A stretch of DNA of 64,000 nucleotides. It comes from Archangium violaceum Cb vi76 (GTDB taxonomy: Bacteria > Myxococcota > Myxococcia > Myxococcales > Myxococcaceae). The notes under the pieces were generated by a model. That model was not told the origin of the DNA and did no database searches. It worked only from the letters and a program-made list of their open reading frames with translations. A program made the position numbers and the translations under genes. Within the stretch, counting starts at the first letter, position 1; every line of letters starts with the position of its first letter. Below are positions 1 through 10,800 of this stretch, piece by piece. Location of the stretch: assembly GCF_000733295.1 (NCBI RefSeq), contig NZ_JPMI01000017.1:49702-113701 (forward strand), written 5' to 3'.

Positions 1-2
1 AC

Positions 3-68
3 TCCAACCTGATCCGCATCCGCGAGGACTTCGAGGACAAGGTGATGCAGTCGGTGGGTGAGCTGTAG
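3..68 (+). CDS. 3' end of upstream glt-cluster gene (possibly gltF)
   Basis: Only the last 21 codons and a TAG stop (66-68) lie in the window; the tail is charged (IREDFEDKVMQSVGEL). The frame is open to the window edge and stops 69 bases before gltG, in the same direction. In Myxococcus xanthus the gene upstream of gltG is gltF, which encodes a cytoplasmic protein, so gltF is the positional guess. The fragment is too short to confirm by sequence. Confidence 0.4.
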   Translation, partial: SNLIRIREDFEDKVMQSVGEL

Positions 69-137
69 AAAAAAGCCGGGAACCCGCCACCGCACGCGTT
101 GTCCTAGAGATCGCCGAAAGCCAACTGGGGAATTTCC

Positions 138-2057
138 ATGCCCGTCCCTCTGACACTCAAGGTCTTCAAGGGTGAGACACTCGTCACCGCGAAGGACTTC
201 GAGCGTGACATCATCAAGATCGGCCGTCTCGCCTCCGCACACCTGTGCCTGGAGGACGAGAAGGTCAGCCGCATCCACTCCGTCATCGAGGTAGCCGCCG
301 ACGGCAGCCTGTCGATCATCGACATGGGCAGCGTCGAGGGCACCTACGTCAACGGCAAGCGCGTCAACAAGGGTCAGCTGGCCTTCGGTGATGAGATCAA
401 GGTCGGTGGCACCACCATCCGCCTGGAGAATCCCGCCGCCGTGGCCGCGGTGAACCTGGCGACCGCCGCGGCGAGCACCCCGCCAGCGACGGCTCCAGTG
501 GCCCCTGTCGCCGAGACCCCGCTGGCCGTGGGCCTGTCCCAGGCGGCGGTGTCCCCGGCCGCCGCGGCCGCCGTGACGCCCGCCCCCGTGCCGGTGGTGG
601 TGCAGCAGCCGGTGGCCGCTCCCGCTCCGAAGGCCGCCGCGCAGCCGGTGGCGGCTCCCGTGGAGCATGCTCCCGCCGAGCCCGCTCCGCGCGTGCGCCG
701 GGCCATCCGCAAGGGCAATGGTCCGCTCGGCCTGGGCCTCCACTTCATGTGGGGCGACCAGCGCGTGGGCGACTTCTTCCTCGCCGCGGGCCAGAAGCGC
801 TCCTTCACCGTCGGCACCGCCAAGGGCGTCGACTTCATCATGGGTGACGCCAAGCTGGGCGGCGAGCGCTTCGAGGTGGTGCGCACCGACGGCCAGGGCT
901 TCACCGTGCTCTTCACCGGCAAGATGAAGGGCGAGCTCACCCGCAAGGGCGAGAGCACGGACCTCAAGGCCGTCATCGAGTCCGGCAAGGCCACCCACGA
1001 GGGCGAGGCCTACGCGCTCACCCTCAAGGAGGATGACTTCCTCTGGGTGGACCTGGGCGGCGTGACGCTGGAGGTCGCCCACGAGTCCGCTCCCAAGCGC
1101 GCCATCGCGGCGCTGGGCGAGTCGATGGACTTCACCGTCATCAACATCTTCCTGGTGACGTTCTTCCTCGGCGCCATGTTCGTCATCGCCGCGGCCAACC
1201 ACGCCGCGGCCGGTGACGAGTACGCGGACGAGCTGGCGGGCAACAACTCGCGCCTGGCCAAGCTCATCGTCAAGCCGCCCGAGACGCAGAAGAACAAGTT
1301 CCTCGAGAAGCTCAACCAGCAGAAGGCGGAGAAGCAGGCCGAGAAGGCCAAGGCGAAGAAGGACGACGGGGCCAAGAAGGAGGTCGTCAAGCAGACCAAC
1401 CAGCCCTCGGCCCCCGCCAAGTCCGACAAGAAGGCGGCGGCCAAGAACATGGCGGCCAAGATCTTCGGCGGCAAGGGCGGCGCCTCCAGCCTCTTCGGCG
1501 GTGGTGGCCTCGGCGGTGACCTGAAGAGCGCCATGGGTGGCCTCGTTGGCAAGGGCAGCATGGTGGGCGGCCTCGGTGGCCTCGGTCTGAAGGGCGGCGG
1601 TGGCGGTGGCGGTGGCGGTGGTAGCGTCATCGGCATCGGCGCGGTCGGCACCAAGGGCCGCGGCGGCGGCATGGGTGGCTACGGCTCCGGCGTGGGCGGC
1701 CTGGGTGGCAAGCAGAGCGTGGACGTGGGCATCGCGGCCGAGGACGCCACGGTGAGCGGCTCGCTCGACAAGGAGCTCATCCGTCAGGTCATCCAGCGCA
1801 ACAAGTCGCAGATCAAGTACTGCTACGAGAGCCTGCTCAACCGCTACCCGAAGCTGGGCGGCAAGGTGTCCGTCCGCTTCATCATCGCCTCCGAGGGCAA
1901 CGTCATCAGCTCCTCCGTGGCCCAGTCCACCGCGGGCAACTCCGAGCTGGAGCAGTGCGTGGCCGGCCGCGTCCGCACCTGGTCCTTCCCCAAGCCCAAG
2001 GGCGGCGGCTCGGTGACCGTCACCTACCCGTTCATCTTCAAGGCGGCCGGCGAGTAG
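138..2057 (+). CDS. gltG: GltG/PglI: FHA-domain, single-pass inner-membrane gliding protein
   Basis: A 639-residue envelope-spanning component of the Agl-Glt gliding complex. An N-terminal FHA domain (about residues 25-95) shows IGR, SRIH and VNGKRV, the phosphothreonine-binding layout. An Ala/Pro/Val linker (100-195) and a second compact domain (about 195-325) follow. There is one membrane helix at about 333-356, then a Lys/Glu-rich periplasmic stretch, a Gly-rich segment with a ten-glycine run (about 444-525), and an AgmX/PglI (TonB-like) C-terminal domain at about 536-637 with a Cys pair (KYCYESL, LEQCV). The ATG follows a weak CTGGGG site. In this complex such proteins are thought to carry motor force from inner-membrane AglRQS through the periplasm. 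Order with gltH, gltI and gltJ supports the name. A strong terminator follows the stop. Confidence 0.88.
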   Translation: MPVPLTLKVFKGETLVTAKDFERDIIKIGRLASAHLCLEDEKVSRIHSVIEVAADGSLSIIDMGSVEGTYVNGKRVNKGQLAFGDEIKVGGTTIRLENPAAVAAVNLATAAASTPPATAPVAPVAETPLAVGLSQAAVSPAAAAAVTPAPVPVVVQQPVAAPAPKAAAQPVAAPVEHAPAEPAPRVRRAIRKGNGPLGLGLHFMWGDQRVGDFFLAAGQKRSFTVGTAKGVDFIMGDAKLGGERFEVVRTDGQGFTVLFTGKMKGELTRKGESTDLKAVIESGKATHEGEAYALTLKEDDFLWVDLGGVTLEVAHESAPKRAIAALGESMDFTVINIFLVTFFLGAMFVIAAANHAAAGDEYADELAGNNSRLAKLIVKPPETQKNKFLEKLNQQKAEKQAEKAKAKKDDGAKKEVVKQTNQPSAPAKSDKKAAAKNMAAKIFGGKGGASSLFGGGGLGGDLKSAMGGLVGKGSMVGGLGGLGLKGGGGGGGGGGSVIGIGAVGTKGRGGGMGGYGSGVGGLGGKQSVDVGIAAEDATVSGSLDKELIRQVIQRNKSQIKYCYESLLNRYPKLGGKVSVRFIIASEGNVISSSVAQSTAGNSELEQCVAGRVRTWSFPKPKGGGSVTVTYPFIFKAAGE

Positions 2058-2082
2058 CCTCCGCTGAGCAGTGAAAACATCC

Positions 2083-2125
2083 AGGTGGGCGGTTCCGCCA
2101 CGGCGGGGCCGCCCACCTGCTTTTT
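2083..2125 (+). terminator. Intrinsic terminator after gltG
   Basis: A perfect 10-bp inverted repeat, AGGTGGGCGG (2083-2092) and CCGCCCACCT (2109-2118), is followed by GC and a T5 run (2121-2125). It lies 26 bases after the gltG stop and 44 bases before gltH. Stem plus U-tract is the classical Rho-independent form, so transcription may be attenuated inside the motility cluster. Confidence 0.75.
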
Positions 2126-2168
2126 GGCACTGGCGTCCAGGCGCTGCTGGGCTAACGTCCGCCCCCGC

Positions 2169-2783
2169 ATGAAAGCCTTCCGCCCCTTCGTCGTTTGCGC
2201 CGCACTGACCCTCCCCGCGCTCGCGCATGCGCAGGCCGCTGGTGACAGGCCAGCCGAGTCCTTCGAGGAGATCGAGCGCGGCATCTACTTCTCGGTGTTC
2301 GGTGGCCCGTTCTTCATCGTCAATCCGCCGTCCACCTCGGGCCCGCGGCCCTTCTCTCCCGGGCTGACGGCCCAGTTGGAGGTGGGCGTGGACATTGGCG
2401 AGCGCCTGTCACTGGGCGTCTTCGTGATGGGTGCCTCCAACCGGGCGGGCTCGGAGTACGTGGGCAACTCGGGAGGCGCTGCCTCAGGTGACTTCTCCAT
2501 GCTGGTGCCCGGCGCGGTGGCGCGCTTCCACCTGGTGGGTCTGGCCGATGCCCAGGAGGTCCAGCGTACGTGGATCTACGTCCGCGGCGGCGCCGGGTAC
2601 GCCCTGTTCAGGCCGCAGCAACTCCTGCCGGACCCCGACATTCTGGTATTCGCCGGACCGGGACTGGAGTACTACACACGCCTTCGCCACTTCTCGGTAG
2701 GTATCGAGGTGACGGGCAGCTTCTTCGTCAGGTCTCAGTCATTCGGGTTCGCGGTGACGCCGAACCTTCGCTACGCGTTTTAG
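2169..2783 (+). CDS. gltH: GltH-like outer-membrane beta-barrel protein
   Basis: A 204-residue exported protein. The ATG at 2169 is preferred over an in-frame start at 2085, because it begins directly with a signal peptide (Lys, then hydrophobic residues, then ALAHAQA, cleavage near residue 22) and because the earlier start would lie inside the terminator hairpin. The mature part alternates polar and hydrophobic residues with many Gly and aromatics and ends in NLRYAF, a C-terminal Phe typical of barrel substrates of the BAM machine. GltH is one of the predicted barrels (with GltA and GltB) of the gliding complex. Identification rests on the position after gltG plus the barrel features. The next gene starts 12 bases after its stop. 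Confidence 0.72.
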   Translation: MKAFRPFVVCAALTLPALAHAQAAGDRPAESFEEIERGIYFSVFGGPFFIVNPPSTSGPRPFSPGLTAQLEVGVDIGERLSLGVFVMGASNRAGSEYVGNSGGAASGDFSMLVPGAVARFHLVGLADAQEVQRTWIYVRGGAGYALFRPQQLLPDPDILVFAGPGLEYYTRLRHFSVGIEVTGSFFVRSQSFGFAVTPNLRYAF

Positions 2784-2795
2784 CGGGAGAAACAC

Positions 2796-4727
2796 GTGCC
2801 TCAGGAGAATGGAAGCGGTGGACCGCGCGGTGGGCGTGGACCGGGCGGTGGGCCCGGCCAGGGGCCGCGCCGTGAGGGTCCGGGTGGTGGTTTCGGTGGT
2901 CGTGACGGGGGTTTCGGGGGTCGCGACGGAGGCCGCGGCGGCCGGGGCGATGGTCCCCGGGGTCGCGGGCGCGATCGTGCGGAAGGCCCCATCGGTCCGG
3001 GCCAGCGCGTCATCGCTGATTTGAGCACCCTGGAGAAGGCGCTGGGCAAGAGCGATTTCGCCGCCCAGAAGTCGCCGCTCGAGTCGATCGTCCGCTCGCT
3101 GCGCACCATGCGGGTGAAGTCGCTCGAGGAGCTGGATCTCAACGTGCGTGGCCGGCTCATCACCACGCTGCTGCGCGTGCAGCGCCAGACGCGGCCGCCC
3201 CAGCCCGAGAGCCCGGCGGCGGGTGAGTCCGGAGCCGCTCCGGCCGCTCCCGAGGCGAGCGCCGAGGCCACTCCGGCTCCCGCGGAGGCCACCGGGGGTG
3301 AGGCTGCTGCTCCGGCGGAGGGCGCTGCCGCTCCCGCGGAGGCCGCCGCCACGCCCGCGGCTCCCGCCGCGGATCCGGTGAAGGAGAAGTTCCAGGCCTA
3401 CGTGGACGTCATGTACCTGGTGGGCCGTGCCTGGCGCGCCGCTGGAGATCCGGAGCGCGCCTCGGCGGCCTTCGCGCTGAGCGGCCGCGAGCCGCAGCCC
3501 GAGCGCGAGGAGCCCGCCGCCGCCCGTCCTCCCGCCGGAGAGCGCCGCGAGGGTGAGCGCGGTGAGCGTCGGGAACGGGGTGAGCGGGGTGAGCGCCGCG
3601 AGGGACGTGAGCGTGGCGAGCGTCGTGAGGGACGTGAGGGCGAGCGCCGGGAGCGTGGCGAGCGTCGTGAGCGTCCCGAGGGCGAGCGCCGGGAGCGTGG
3701 CGAGCGCGAGCGCCGGCAGCCGCTGCCCGAGCTGACGGGTGACTGGTCGGAGCAGGCGAAGCAGCTCGAGGGCATGGGCCGTACCCGCGACGCGGCGCGC
3801 ATGCACGAGCGCAACAACTCCTTCACCGAGGCCATCCGGCTCTTCGAGGCCGGTGGCGACGTGAAGAGCGCCCTGCGCAGCGCGCTGGCGGGCAAGGACA
3901 ACGATGCTGCCCGCCGCCTCATGGGGACGATCCCCGCCGAGCAGGTGCCCCAGGTGCTCGAGAAGGCGGGTGCCTACGAGCTGCTGATGGAGATCTACAT
4001 CGGCAAGGGTGACTTCGAGAACGTCGCCCGGCTGTACGAGCGGGCCCGTCAGTTCGATCAGGCGGCGCTCGCCTACGAGCGTGCCGGGAAGCTGGCGCTG
4101 GCGCGCAAGGCGTACGAGCGCACCCGCGACTTCGCGGCGGCCAACCGCGTCCGGGACCTGGAGGTGAAGGCCCTGGTCGAGCGCGGGGATCGGCTCGGTG
4201 CGGCCACCCTGCTGGTGAACGCCGGCCGTGGCAAGGAGGCCGTGGAGGTGCTCGGGACGCTGCCGCCTCCCAAGGCCTTCCACTTCCTCAACCGGCTGAA
4301 GCTGGCGGACGAGGCCAAGGCCCTGGCGCAGAAGGAGCTCGCCCGCGCCGAGGCGGAGAACAAGCCCGCCGGCCGCGCCCGGTGGCTGGAGCTGCTCGGG
4401 GAGTCCGCCACCGCGGCGGCGCTCTACGAGGAGATCGGCCGCAAGGAGAAGGCCATGGTGCTCTACGAGCAGATTGGCCACCTGCCCAAGGCCGCCGCCC
4501 TGGCCGAGGAACTCCAGCTGAGGGACAAGGCGACCGAGTTGTTCACCAGGCTCGGTGACAACGAGGGCGTGCAGCGTGCCCAGACCCTGCCCGCCACTCC
4601 GCCGCCCAAGCGGCCCGCGGATGCCGCCGCGGCCGCCGAAGAGGCCGAAGAGACTGGCTCCGAGGGCGCGAAGGGCTCCGAGGGGAGCTCGTCCGCTCCG
4701 GCTGCAAACGAGCAAGAAAGCCAATAA
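2796..4727 (+). CDS. Glt-cluster TPR protein with RGG-like N-terminus and Glu/Arg-rich linker
   Basis: A 643-residue protein with GTG start at 2796 behind GGGAGA, 12 bases after gltH, so probably co-transcribed. Residues 1-70 are almost only Gly, Arg, Asp and Pro with GGRGG/GGFGGRDGG blocks like an RGG box. Residues 75-130 form a helical segment, 130-190 an Ala/Pro/Glu linker, and about 248-307 a low-complexity Glu-Arg-Gly run. Residues 310-610 are helix-turn-helix repeats of TPR type (for example the FENVARLYERARQFDQAALA stretch), with an acidic Ala-rich tail. In M. xanthus one or two TPR genes sit between gltH and gltI, matching this position. No signal peptide or membrane helix is seen, so it should be cytoplasmic. 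Its role in gliding is not something I can state. Confidence 0.75.
   Translation: MPQENGSGGPRGGRGPGGGPGQGPRREGPGGGFGGRDGGFGGRDGGRGGRGDGPRGRGRDRAEGPIGPGQRVIADLSTLEKALGKSDFAAQKSPLESIVRSLRTMRVKSLEELDLNVRGRLITTLLRVQRQTRPPQPESPAAGESGAAPAAPEASAEATPAPAEATGGEAAAPAEGAAAPAEAAATPAAPAADPVKEKFQAYVDVMYLVGRAWRAAGDPERASAAFALSGREPQPEREEPAAARPPAGERREGERGERRERGERGERREGRERGERREGREGERRERGERRERPEGERRERGERERRQPLPELTGDWSEQAKQLEGMGRTRDAARMHERNNSFTEAIRLFEAGGDVKSALRSALAGKDNDAARRLMGTIPAEQVPQVLEKAGAYELLMEIYIGKGDFENVARLYERARQFDQAALAYERAGKLALARKAYERTRDFAAANRVRDLEVKALVERGDRLGAATLLVNAGRGKEAVEVLGTLPPPKAFHFLNRLKLADEAKALAQKELARAEAENKPAGRARWLELLGESATAAALYEEIGRKEKAMVLYEQIGHLPKAAALAEELQLRDKATELFTRLGDNEGVQRAQTLPATPPPKRPADAAAAAEEAEETGSEGAKGSEGSSSAPAANEQESQ
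3538..3716 (+). repeat. Low-complexity GAG-CGC/CGT repeat block
   Basis: About 180 bases made of shuffled copies of units such as GAGCGTCGTGAG, GAGCGCCGG and GGTGAGCG, encoding a 60-residue Glu-Arg-Gly tract in the TPR gene. Slippage-prone sequence of this kind is expected to vary in length between strains. Confidence 0.7.
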
Positions 4728-4822
4728 ATCTCGACAGTTGGCGGGATTTACGCGATTGCTGGGGGCGGTGAGCGGGCTGTAGAGTCCGCTCCCGCCCCTT
4801 TCTTTTGCGAGGCCCGCCCTTC

Positions 4823-7800
4823 ATGGATCAGTCGAACCTCCGTCGACCCGCTGAGCGTGTCGCTTCCGACCGGCCCTTCGCCGAGGTCGAGGCTTCACTC
4901 GAGAAGGCTGGCCGCGTCGAGGACCTCATCCGTCTCTACGAGGGACGCGCACGAGAGACTCCGAACGCCGAGGCGGTTCGGGTGCTGGTGCGCGCCGGAC
5001 AGCTTGCCTACGAGCGGCTGCGCAACCCTGGCCGCTCCGAGGAGTTGCTGCGGCGCGCGCTGCTGATCGCCGAGGACCCGCGGCCGGTGCTGCGCGGGCT
5101 GAAGACCGTCTACGAGGCGCGCCAGGACATGGTCGGGCTCGTGGACGTGCTGGAGCGGCTCGGCGGCCTGAGCCACGGTGACGAGGCCGCGGCCTTCTTC
5201 ATGAAGGCGGCCAACCTCCACGAGCAGAAGCTGTTCCGGAGGGATCGCGCGGTGCTGTGCCTGCAGCGGGCCGCGCGTGCGAAGCCGGAGCGCGCCACCT
5301 TCAAGCGCGCCCGTCAGCTCCTGATGTCCGAGGAGCGCTTCCAGCCCGTCTTCGAGTCGCTGGAGCGGGAGCGTGGTGCGCTCGGTGGCGAGGGCATGGT
5401 GGAGGAGTACGCCGCCTTCGCCGAGCGGCTGGTGGAGGATCCCACCGAGCACGTGCTCGCGCAGCAGGCGCTGGCCGTCGTGCGGGAGCTGGAGCCACAG
5501 AATGCCCGGGCGGAGAAGGCCACGCAGACGTTGCAGCGCTTCGAGCAGGCGTGGCGCGAGCGCGCGCGCATGCTGCGCGGCATGTCCCTGGAGGAGCGCG
5601 ATCGCAAGAGCGCGGCGCGGCTGTCCCTCCTGGTGGCCAAGCTGCATGCCTGGTACGAGCCGGCCGCCGCGGACAAGGTGAAGGAGGCGCTGGACCGCTG
5701 CTTCCTGCTGTGGCCCGGCATGCCCGAGGCCCTCAACCTCATCGAGCGCGTGGCCGAGCGCAACGGTGACTTCGGGCCGGCGCAGAGCTGGTTCGAGACG
5801 ATGGCGGGCGAGGCGCGCGAGCGCAACGCCCAGGTGGACCTGTGGCTGCGGCTGGGCACGCTGCGCCTCACCCGGCTCAACGACGTGGCCGGGGCGCTCG
5901 CCGCCTTCGAGAAGGCCACCAGCGTGGATCCGGCGCGCGCGGACGTGGCGAGCCTCGGCGCTGAGTTGATGCTCGAGCAGGGCCGGGCGGCGGATGCCCT
6001 CGCCCTGCTGGAGCGCTACCTCGGCACGGTGAAGGATCGCGTGACGCAGGTGGCCCTGCGGCTGCGGTTGGCGGACCTCTGCCTGCATCAGAAGGATGGA
6101 GACGCGGCGCGCGCGCACCTCGAGGCCGCGCTCAAGCTGGACCCGGCCAACGCGCTCGCGGCCTTCCAGCTGGCCCGTCTCCTGGCGGAGGAAGAGAACT
6201 TCGAGGCGATGGAGCCGCTGCTGGATCTGGCGCTGCTCGCTCCCCGTCCGCGCGCCGAGCGCGTGGCCTTCTGCGAGGGACTCGCGCTCCTCTACGAGGA
6301 GGCGGACAACGCGCGCGGTGCCTTCGAGGTGCTCGCCCGGGCCCTGGCACTGGAGCCCGGCCGTCCCATGCTGCTGGACTCCGTGATGGAGCAGGCGGGC
6401 AAGGCCCACGCGGAGCCCGCGCTGGCGGTGGCGCTGCGCCGGGCGGCCGTGGTCGCGCCTCCCGAGTCGGCCCTCTCGCTCTGGCGGCACCTCGCGCAGC
6501 TGCTCCAGGGCACGCTGGCGGATCCAGCGGGGGCCGAGGCGGCCTGGCGGGAGGTGCTCGCGCGTGCTCCGGGCGACAACGCCGCGCAGGAAGCGGTGAA
6601 GGCGCTCCGGGCCGCCGCCGCGCTCGCGGATGACCCGAAGGCACGTCTGGAGGCGGAGATCTCCCGGCGCGAGGCCACCGGCGTGGCTCCGTCCGAGCTG
6701 GAGCCGATGGTGCGCGAGCTGGTGAAGCTCTCTCCGGAGGATCCGGGCCCCGTGCGGCGCCTGCAGGCGGTGTGTGTCGCGCTGTCGAAGTTCGAGGAGG
6801 CCGCGGCGCTGGCCGGCAAGCTGGCGAAGCTGGCCGAGACGCAGGTGGAGCGCAGCGACTGGGCGGCTCGCCAGGCCCGTCTGTACGCCGAGCGCCTGAA
6901 CCGTCCGCAGGACGCGGTGGGCATCTTCCTCCAGCTGCTCGCGGAGAACGTCGCCACGGGCGTGGTGCTGGGCGGGCTCGAGCGGCTCTCGGCGGCCGGT
7001 GTGCGCACGGCGGAGATCTCCGAGGCGCTGGCCGGCCACTACGGCCGCGCGGGCGACCACCAGCGTCAGGTGTCCGCACTGCTGCAGCAGCTCGAGGCCA
7101 CGAAGGATGTGGCGCTGCGGCAGCGGCTGGCCGGCCAGATCGCCAACATCCAGGAGAAGCAGCTGGCCGATGGCCGGGCCGCCTTCGACCTGCGCGTGAA
7201 GGCCCTGCGCGAGGCTCCCGCGGACGAGGTGAACCGCGCGGAGGCGTCGCGTCTGGCGCATGACCTGTCCTCCCACGCCGAGCTGGTGCGCGTGCTGCGG
7301 GCGCTGGCCACCGAGGCGGAGGCGCCCGCGCTCGCGGTGCAGCTGCTCTCCGAGGCGGCGACGCTGGCCGAGCAGTCCGGAGCGCTCCCGGAGGCCATCG
7401 GCTCTCTGGAGACGGCGCTGCAGCGGCAGCCCGAGTCTCCCGACGTGCTCGGCCGGCTGATCACCCTGTACGGCAAGGCGGGGCGCGCGGCGGACGCGGA
7501 TGCCCTGCTGCGCAAGCGGATCGCCACGGCCACGAAGGCGGAGAAGATCGAGTTGCAGATGCAGCTCGTGGAGCTCAACGCCGGGCTGGGCCGGCCGCAG
7601 CAGGCCGCCGAGGCCCTCCAGGCCGCCATCCACTCCGGCGCGGACGAGGTGCGTCACCTGCCTCGCCTGGCCGAGCTGTACGAGAAGGCCGGACGCAACC
7701 GGGAGCTGGGCGAGGTGCTCGCGCGGCAGATCGCGCTCGCGGAGGACGCGGGTGACCTGGATCGCGTGGCGCGCCTGACGCTCAAGCGCTCGCAGGTGCT

Positions 7801-10800
7801 GCAGGACTCGTCGGGCGACCGCACCGACGTGGTGCGCAGCTTCGCGGACATCCTCCGCCAGCGCCCCTCCGACGTGGACGCCCGTGCCGCGCTCGAGGGG
7901 ATGCTCGGCTCCGGCAACGCCCGCGAGGAGGCGGCGCGTGCCCTCATTCCCGCCTACGAGGCCACGAAGGACCACCGCAAGCTGGTGGCCGCGCTGGACG
8001 TGCTCGCCGAGGTGGCGCGGGATGATGCGTCCCGGGTGCTGGTGCTCCGTCAGGCCGCGCAGGTGCACCTGACGCAGCTGCGCCAGCCGGAACTGGCCTT
8101 CGCCTCGCTCGCCCGGGCCCTGCGCCTGGCGCCGGGGGACATGCCCCTGCGCGCCGCCGCTCGCCAGGCCGCCGAGGACGCGGACTCGCTGGACGCCTAC
8201 GCGGAAATCATCATCGAGCTGACGGAGGAGGGCAGCGTGGGTCCCGCCCGGGCGGGGCTGCTGCGCGAGCTGGCCGAGGTCCAGGAGAAGAAGCTCGACG
8301 ATCGCGACGCCGCGCTGAAGTCGCTCCGGGCCCTGCTGGCGCTGGAGCCGGGCAATCTCGACTGCTTGCGCTCGTTGCAGCGCCTGCACCGCGCGGGTGA
8401 GGAGTGGGCCGCGCTCGCCGAGGTGCTGGAGAAGCTCGCCGCCGCCGCGCCCGAGGTGGCCGAGCAGCTCGCGTACCTGCGCGAGGCCGCCCTGCTGCAC
8501 GAGTCGAAGCTGAGCGACAAGGAGAGCGCCGCCGCCGCCTGGCGCGCCATCGCCGAGCGGGATCCGCTCCAGCGCGAGGCCGCCGTGGCGCTGGACCGGC
8601 TCTACGCGGAGCCGGGCCGTGAGAAGGATCTGGCGTGGGCGCTCGGCCTGCGGCGCACGCAGGAGGGACAGAGCCCGCAGGGCCGCGAGGTCTCCTTCCG
8701 CCTCGCCGAGTTGAAGCGCACGCGGCTGGATGACCCCAACGGCGCGCTCCAGCTCTACCAGGGCATCCTCTCCGAGGATCCGGGCCACCCCGGTGCCCGT
8801 TCCGCGCTCGAGGAGTGGGTGAAGGCCGCCGTGCCGATGAGCGCGGGGGCGCTGGAGGTGCTCGATCCCGTGCTCGCGCGGCTGGGCGATCACCAGCGCC
8901 GCGTGGCCCTGCGCGAGGCGCGCATGGCCTCCGCCCTCAGCGCGGAGAAGGTGCAGCTCGCCGCGGACATCCGCCGCATCTACGAGCAGGACATGCAGCA
9001 GCCGTCGCTCGCCTTCATGGCGGCGGTGAAGGCCTTCTCCCAGGGCCTGGATCGCGAGGGCCAGCAGCCGGAGCTGGAGCGGCTCGCGCGCGAGACGGGC
9101 TCCTTCGAGATGCTCGCCGAGCTGTACGAAGAGGCCGCCCTGGATCTGCCCACGGGTGACCCCTCGGGGCTCGGCCTGCTGCGCCGGTCCGCGGAGCTGC
9201 GCGAGCAGCTCGGACAGACGGAGGAGTCCGCCAGCGTCTGGAAGAAGATCCTCCAGGACGCGCCGCAGGATCGGCAGGCGCTCGAGGCCCTCTCGCGGCT
9301 GTACGAGCGGGGACAGAACGCCAAGAGCCTCTCCGAGGTCTACGCCGCCCAGTCGGCGCTGGTGACGGACCCCGAGGCCCGGCGCGCCTTGCTGGTGAAG
9401 TCCGGCGAGGCCTACGCGGCCGCGGGTGATGACGCCAAGGCCATCGAGGCGTGGCGCTCGGCGCTGGCCATCCGCAGGGCGGCCGACGGACTGCTCGCGC
9501 TGGACAAGCTGTTCGCCAAGACGCGGCGCTTCGCGGAGCAGGCGGACGTGTTGGATCTGCTCGCCGAGCAGGCCACGGACGCCGAGTCCCGCCGCGGCTT
9601 CATCCTGCGCCGGGCCCAGTTGTTGGAGAAGGAGGGCAACCACGCCGAGGCGCTGACCGCGTATCGCGACCTGCTGGCGCTGACTCCGGGAGATCCGCAG
9701 TCCGTCGCGGGTCTGGAGCGCATGCTCCAGGTCGATGCGCAGCGGGTGGAGGCGGCGCGGCTGTTGGAGCCCGTCTACCGCGGGCTCAACGACACCCGGA
9801 AGCTGGTGGAGGTGCTGGAGCTGCTCCTGCCCGTCACGTCGCCCGCGCGGAAGCTGGAGCGCATCCAGGAGATCGCCACCCTGCGCGAGGCGCTGGGCCA
9901 GACGTCGCTCGCCTTCGCCGCGCGCCTGCGTGCCTTCAACGAGGCCCCGCAGGGTGACGGCGTGCGTGATGACCTGGAGCGGCTCGCCGCCGACTCCGGC
10001 TCCTTCGAGGAGGTGGCGGCGGCGTACGAGGATCAGCTCGAGCGCGGAGCCACCGAGCCCCTGGCGGGCGACCTGTGGCGGCGGCTCGCGGGCATCTACG
10101 ACGGCCGCCTGAAGCGTTACGACCTGGCGGTGCGTGCGCTGGAGGAGGTCAGCCGGCGGGATCCGCAGAACAAGCAGGTGCTGGAATCCATCGCCCGCGT
10201 GCACCGGCGCACCGGTGCCAACCGCGAGCTGGCGCTGGCCATGCGCCGGCAGGTGGCGGCCGAGCCGTCCGTGCCCGCGCAGGTGAACCTGCTCTTCGAG
10301 CTGGCCCACCTCGCCGAGGAGACGCTCTCCGACAAGGCGCTCGCGGCGCAGACGTACCGGGACGTCCTCGAGCGCCGGCCCGAGGACGCCAACGCGCTCA
10401 AGTTGCTGGGCCGCGTGCTGACGCAGATGGAGCGCTGGCCGGAGCTGGCGCAGCACATCGAGCGGGAGATCCAGCTCGCCGACGCGCGCAAGGCCCAGGA
10501 AGAGGGCAGCGAGCTGCGCGTGCGCCTGGGCCGCCTGAAGGTCAGCCGCCTGGATGATCCGCGCGGGGCGCTGGAGCTGTACCAGGAAGTGCTCCGCCGC
10601 CGCGAGGGACACCCCGGTGCGGTGGGCGCGCTGGAAGAGATGGCGCGCTCGGAGAGCCCGCTGCGTGGCCAGGCGGCACTGGCGCTCGAGCCGGTGTTCG
10701 CGTCGGTGGGTGACCACCTCAAGCAGGTGCAGATGCTGGAGTCGCGCGTCTCCGCCGAGCCGGTGCCCCAGGAGCGCGCGGCGCTGATGCGCCGCATCGC

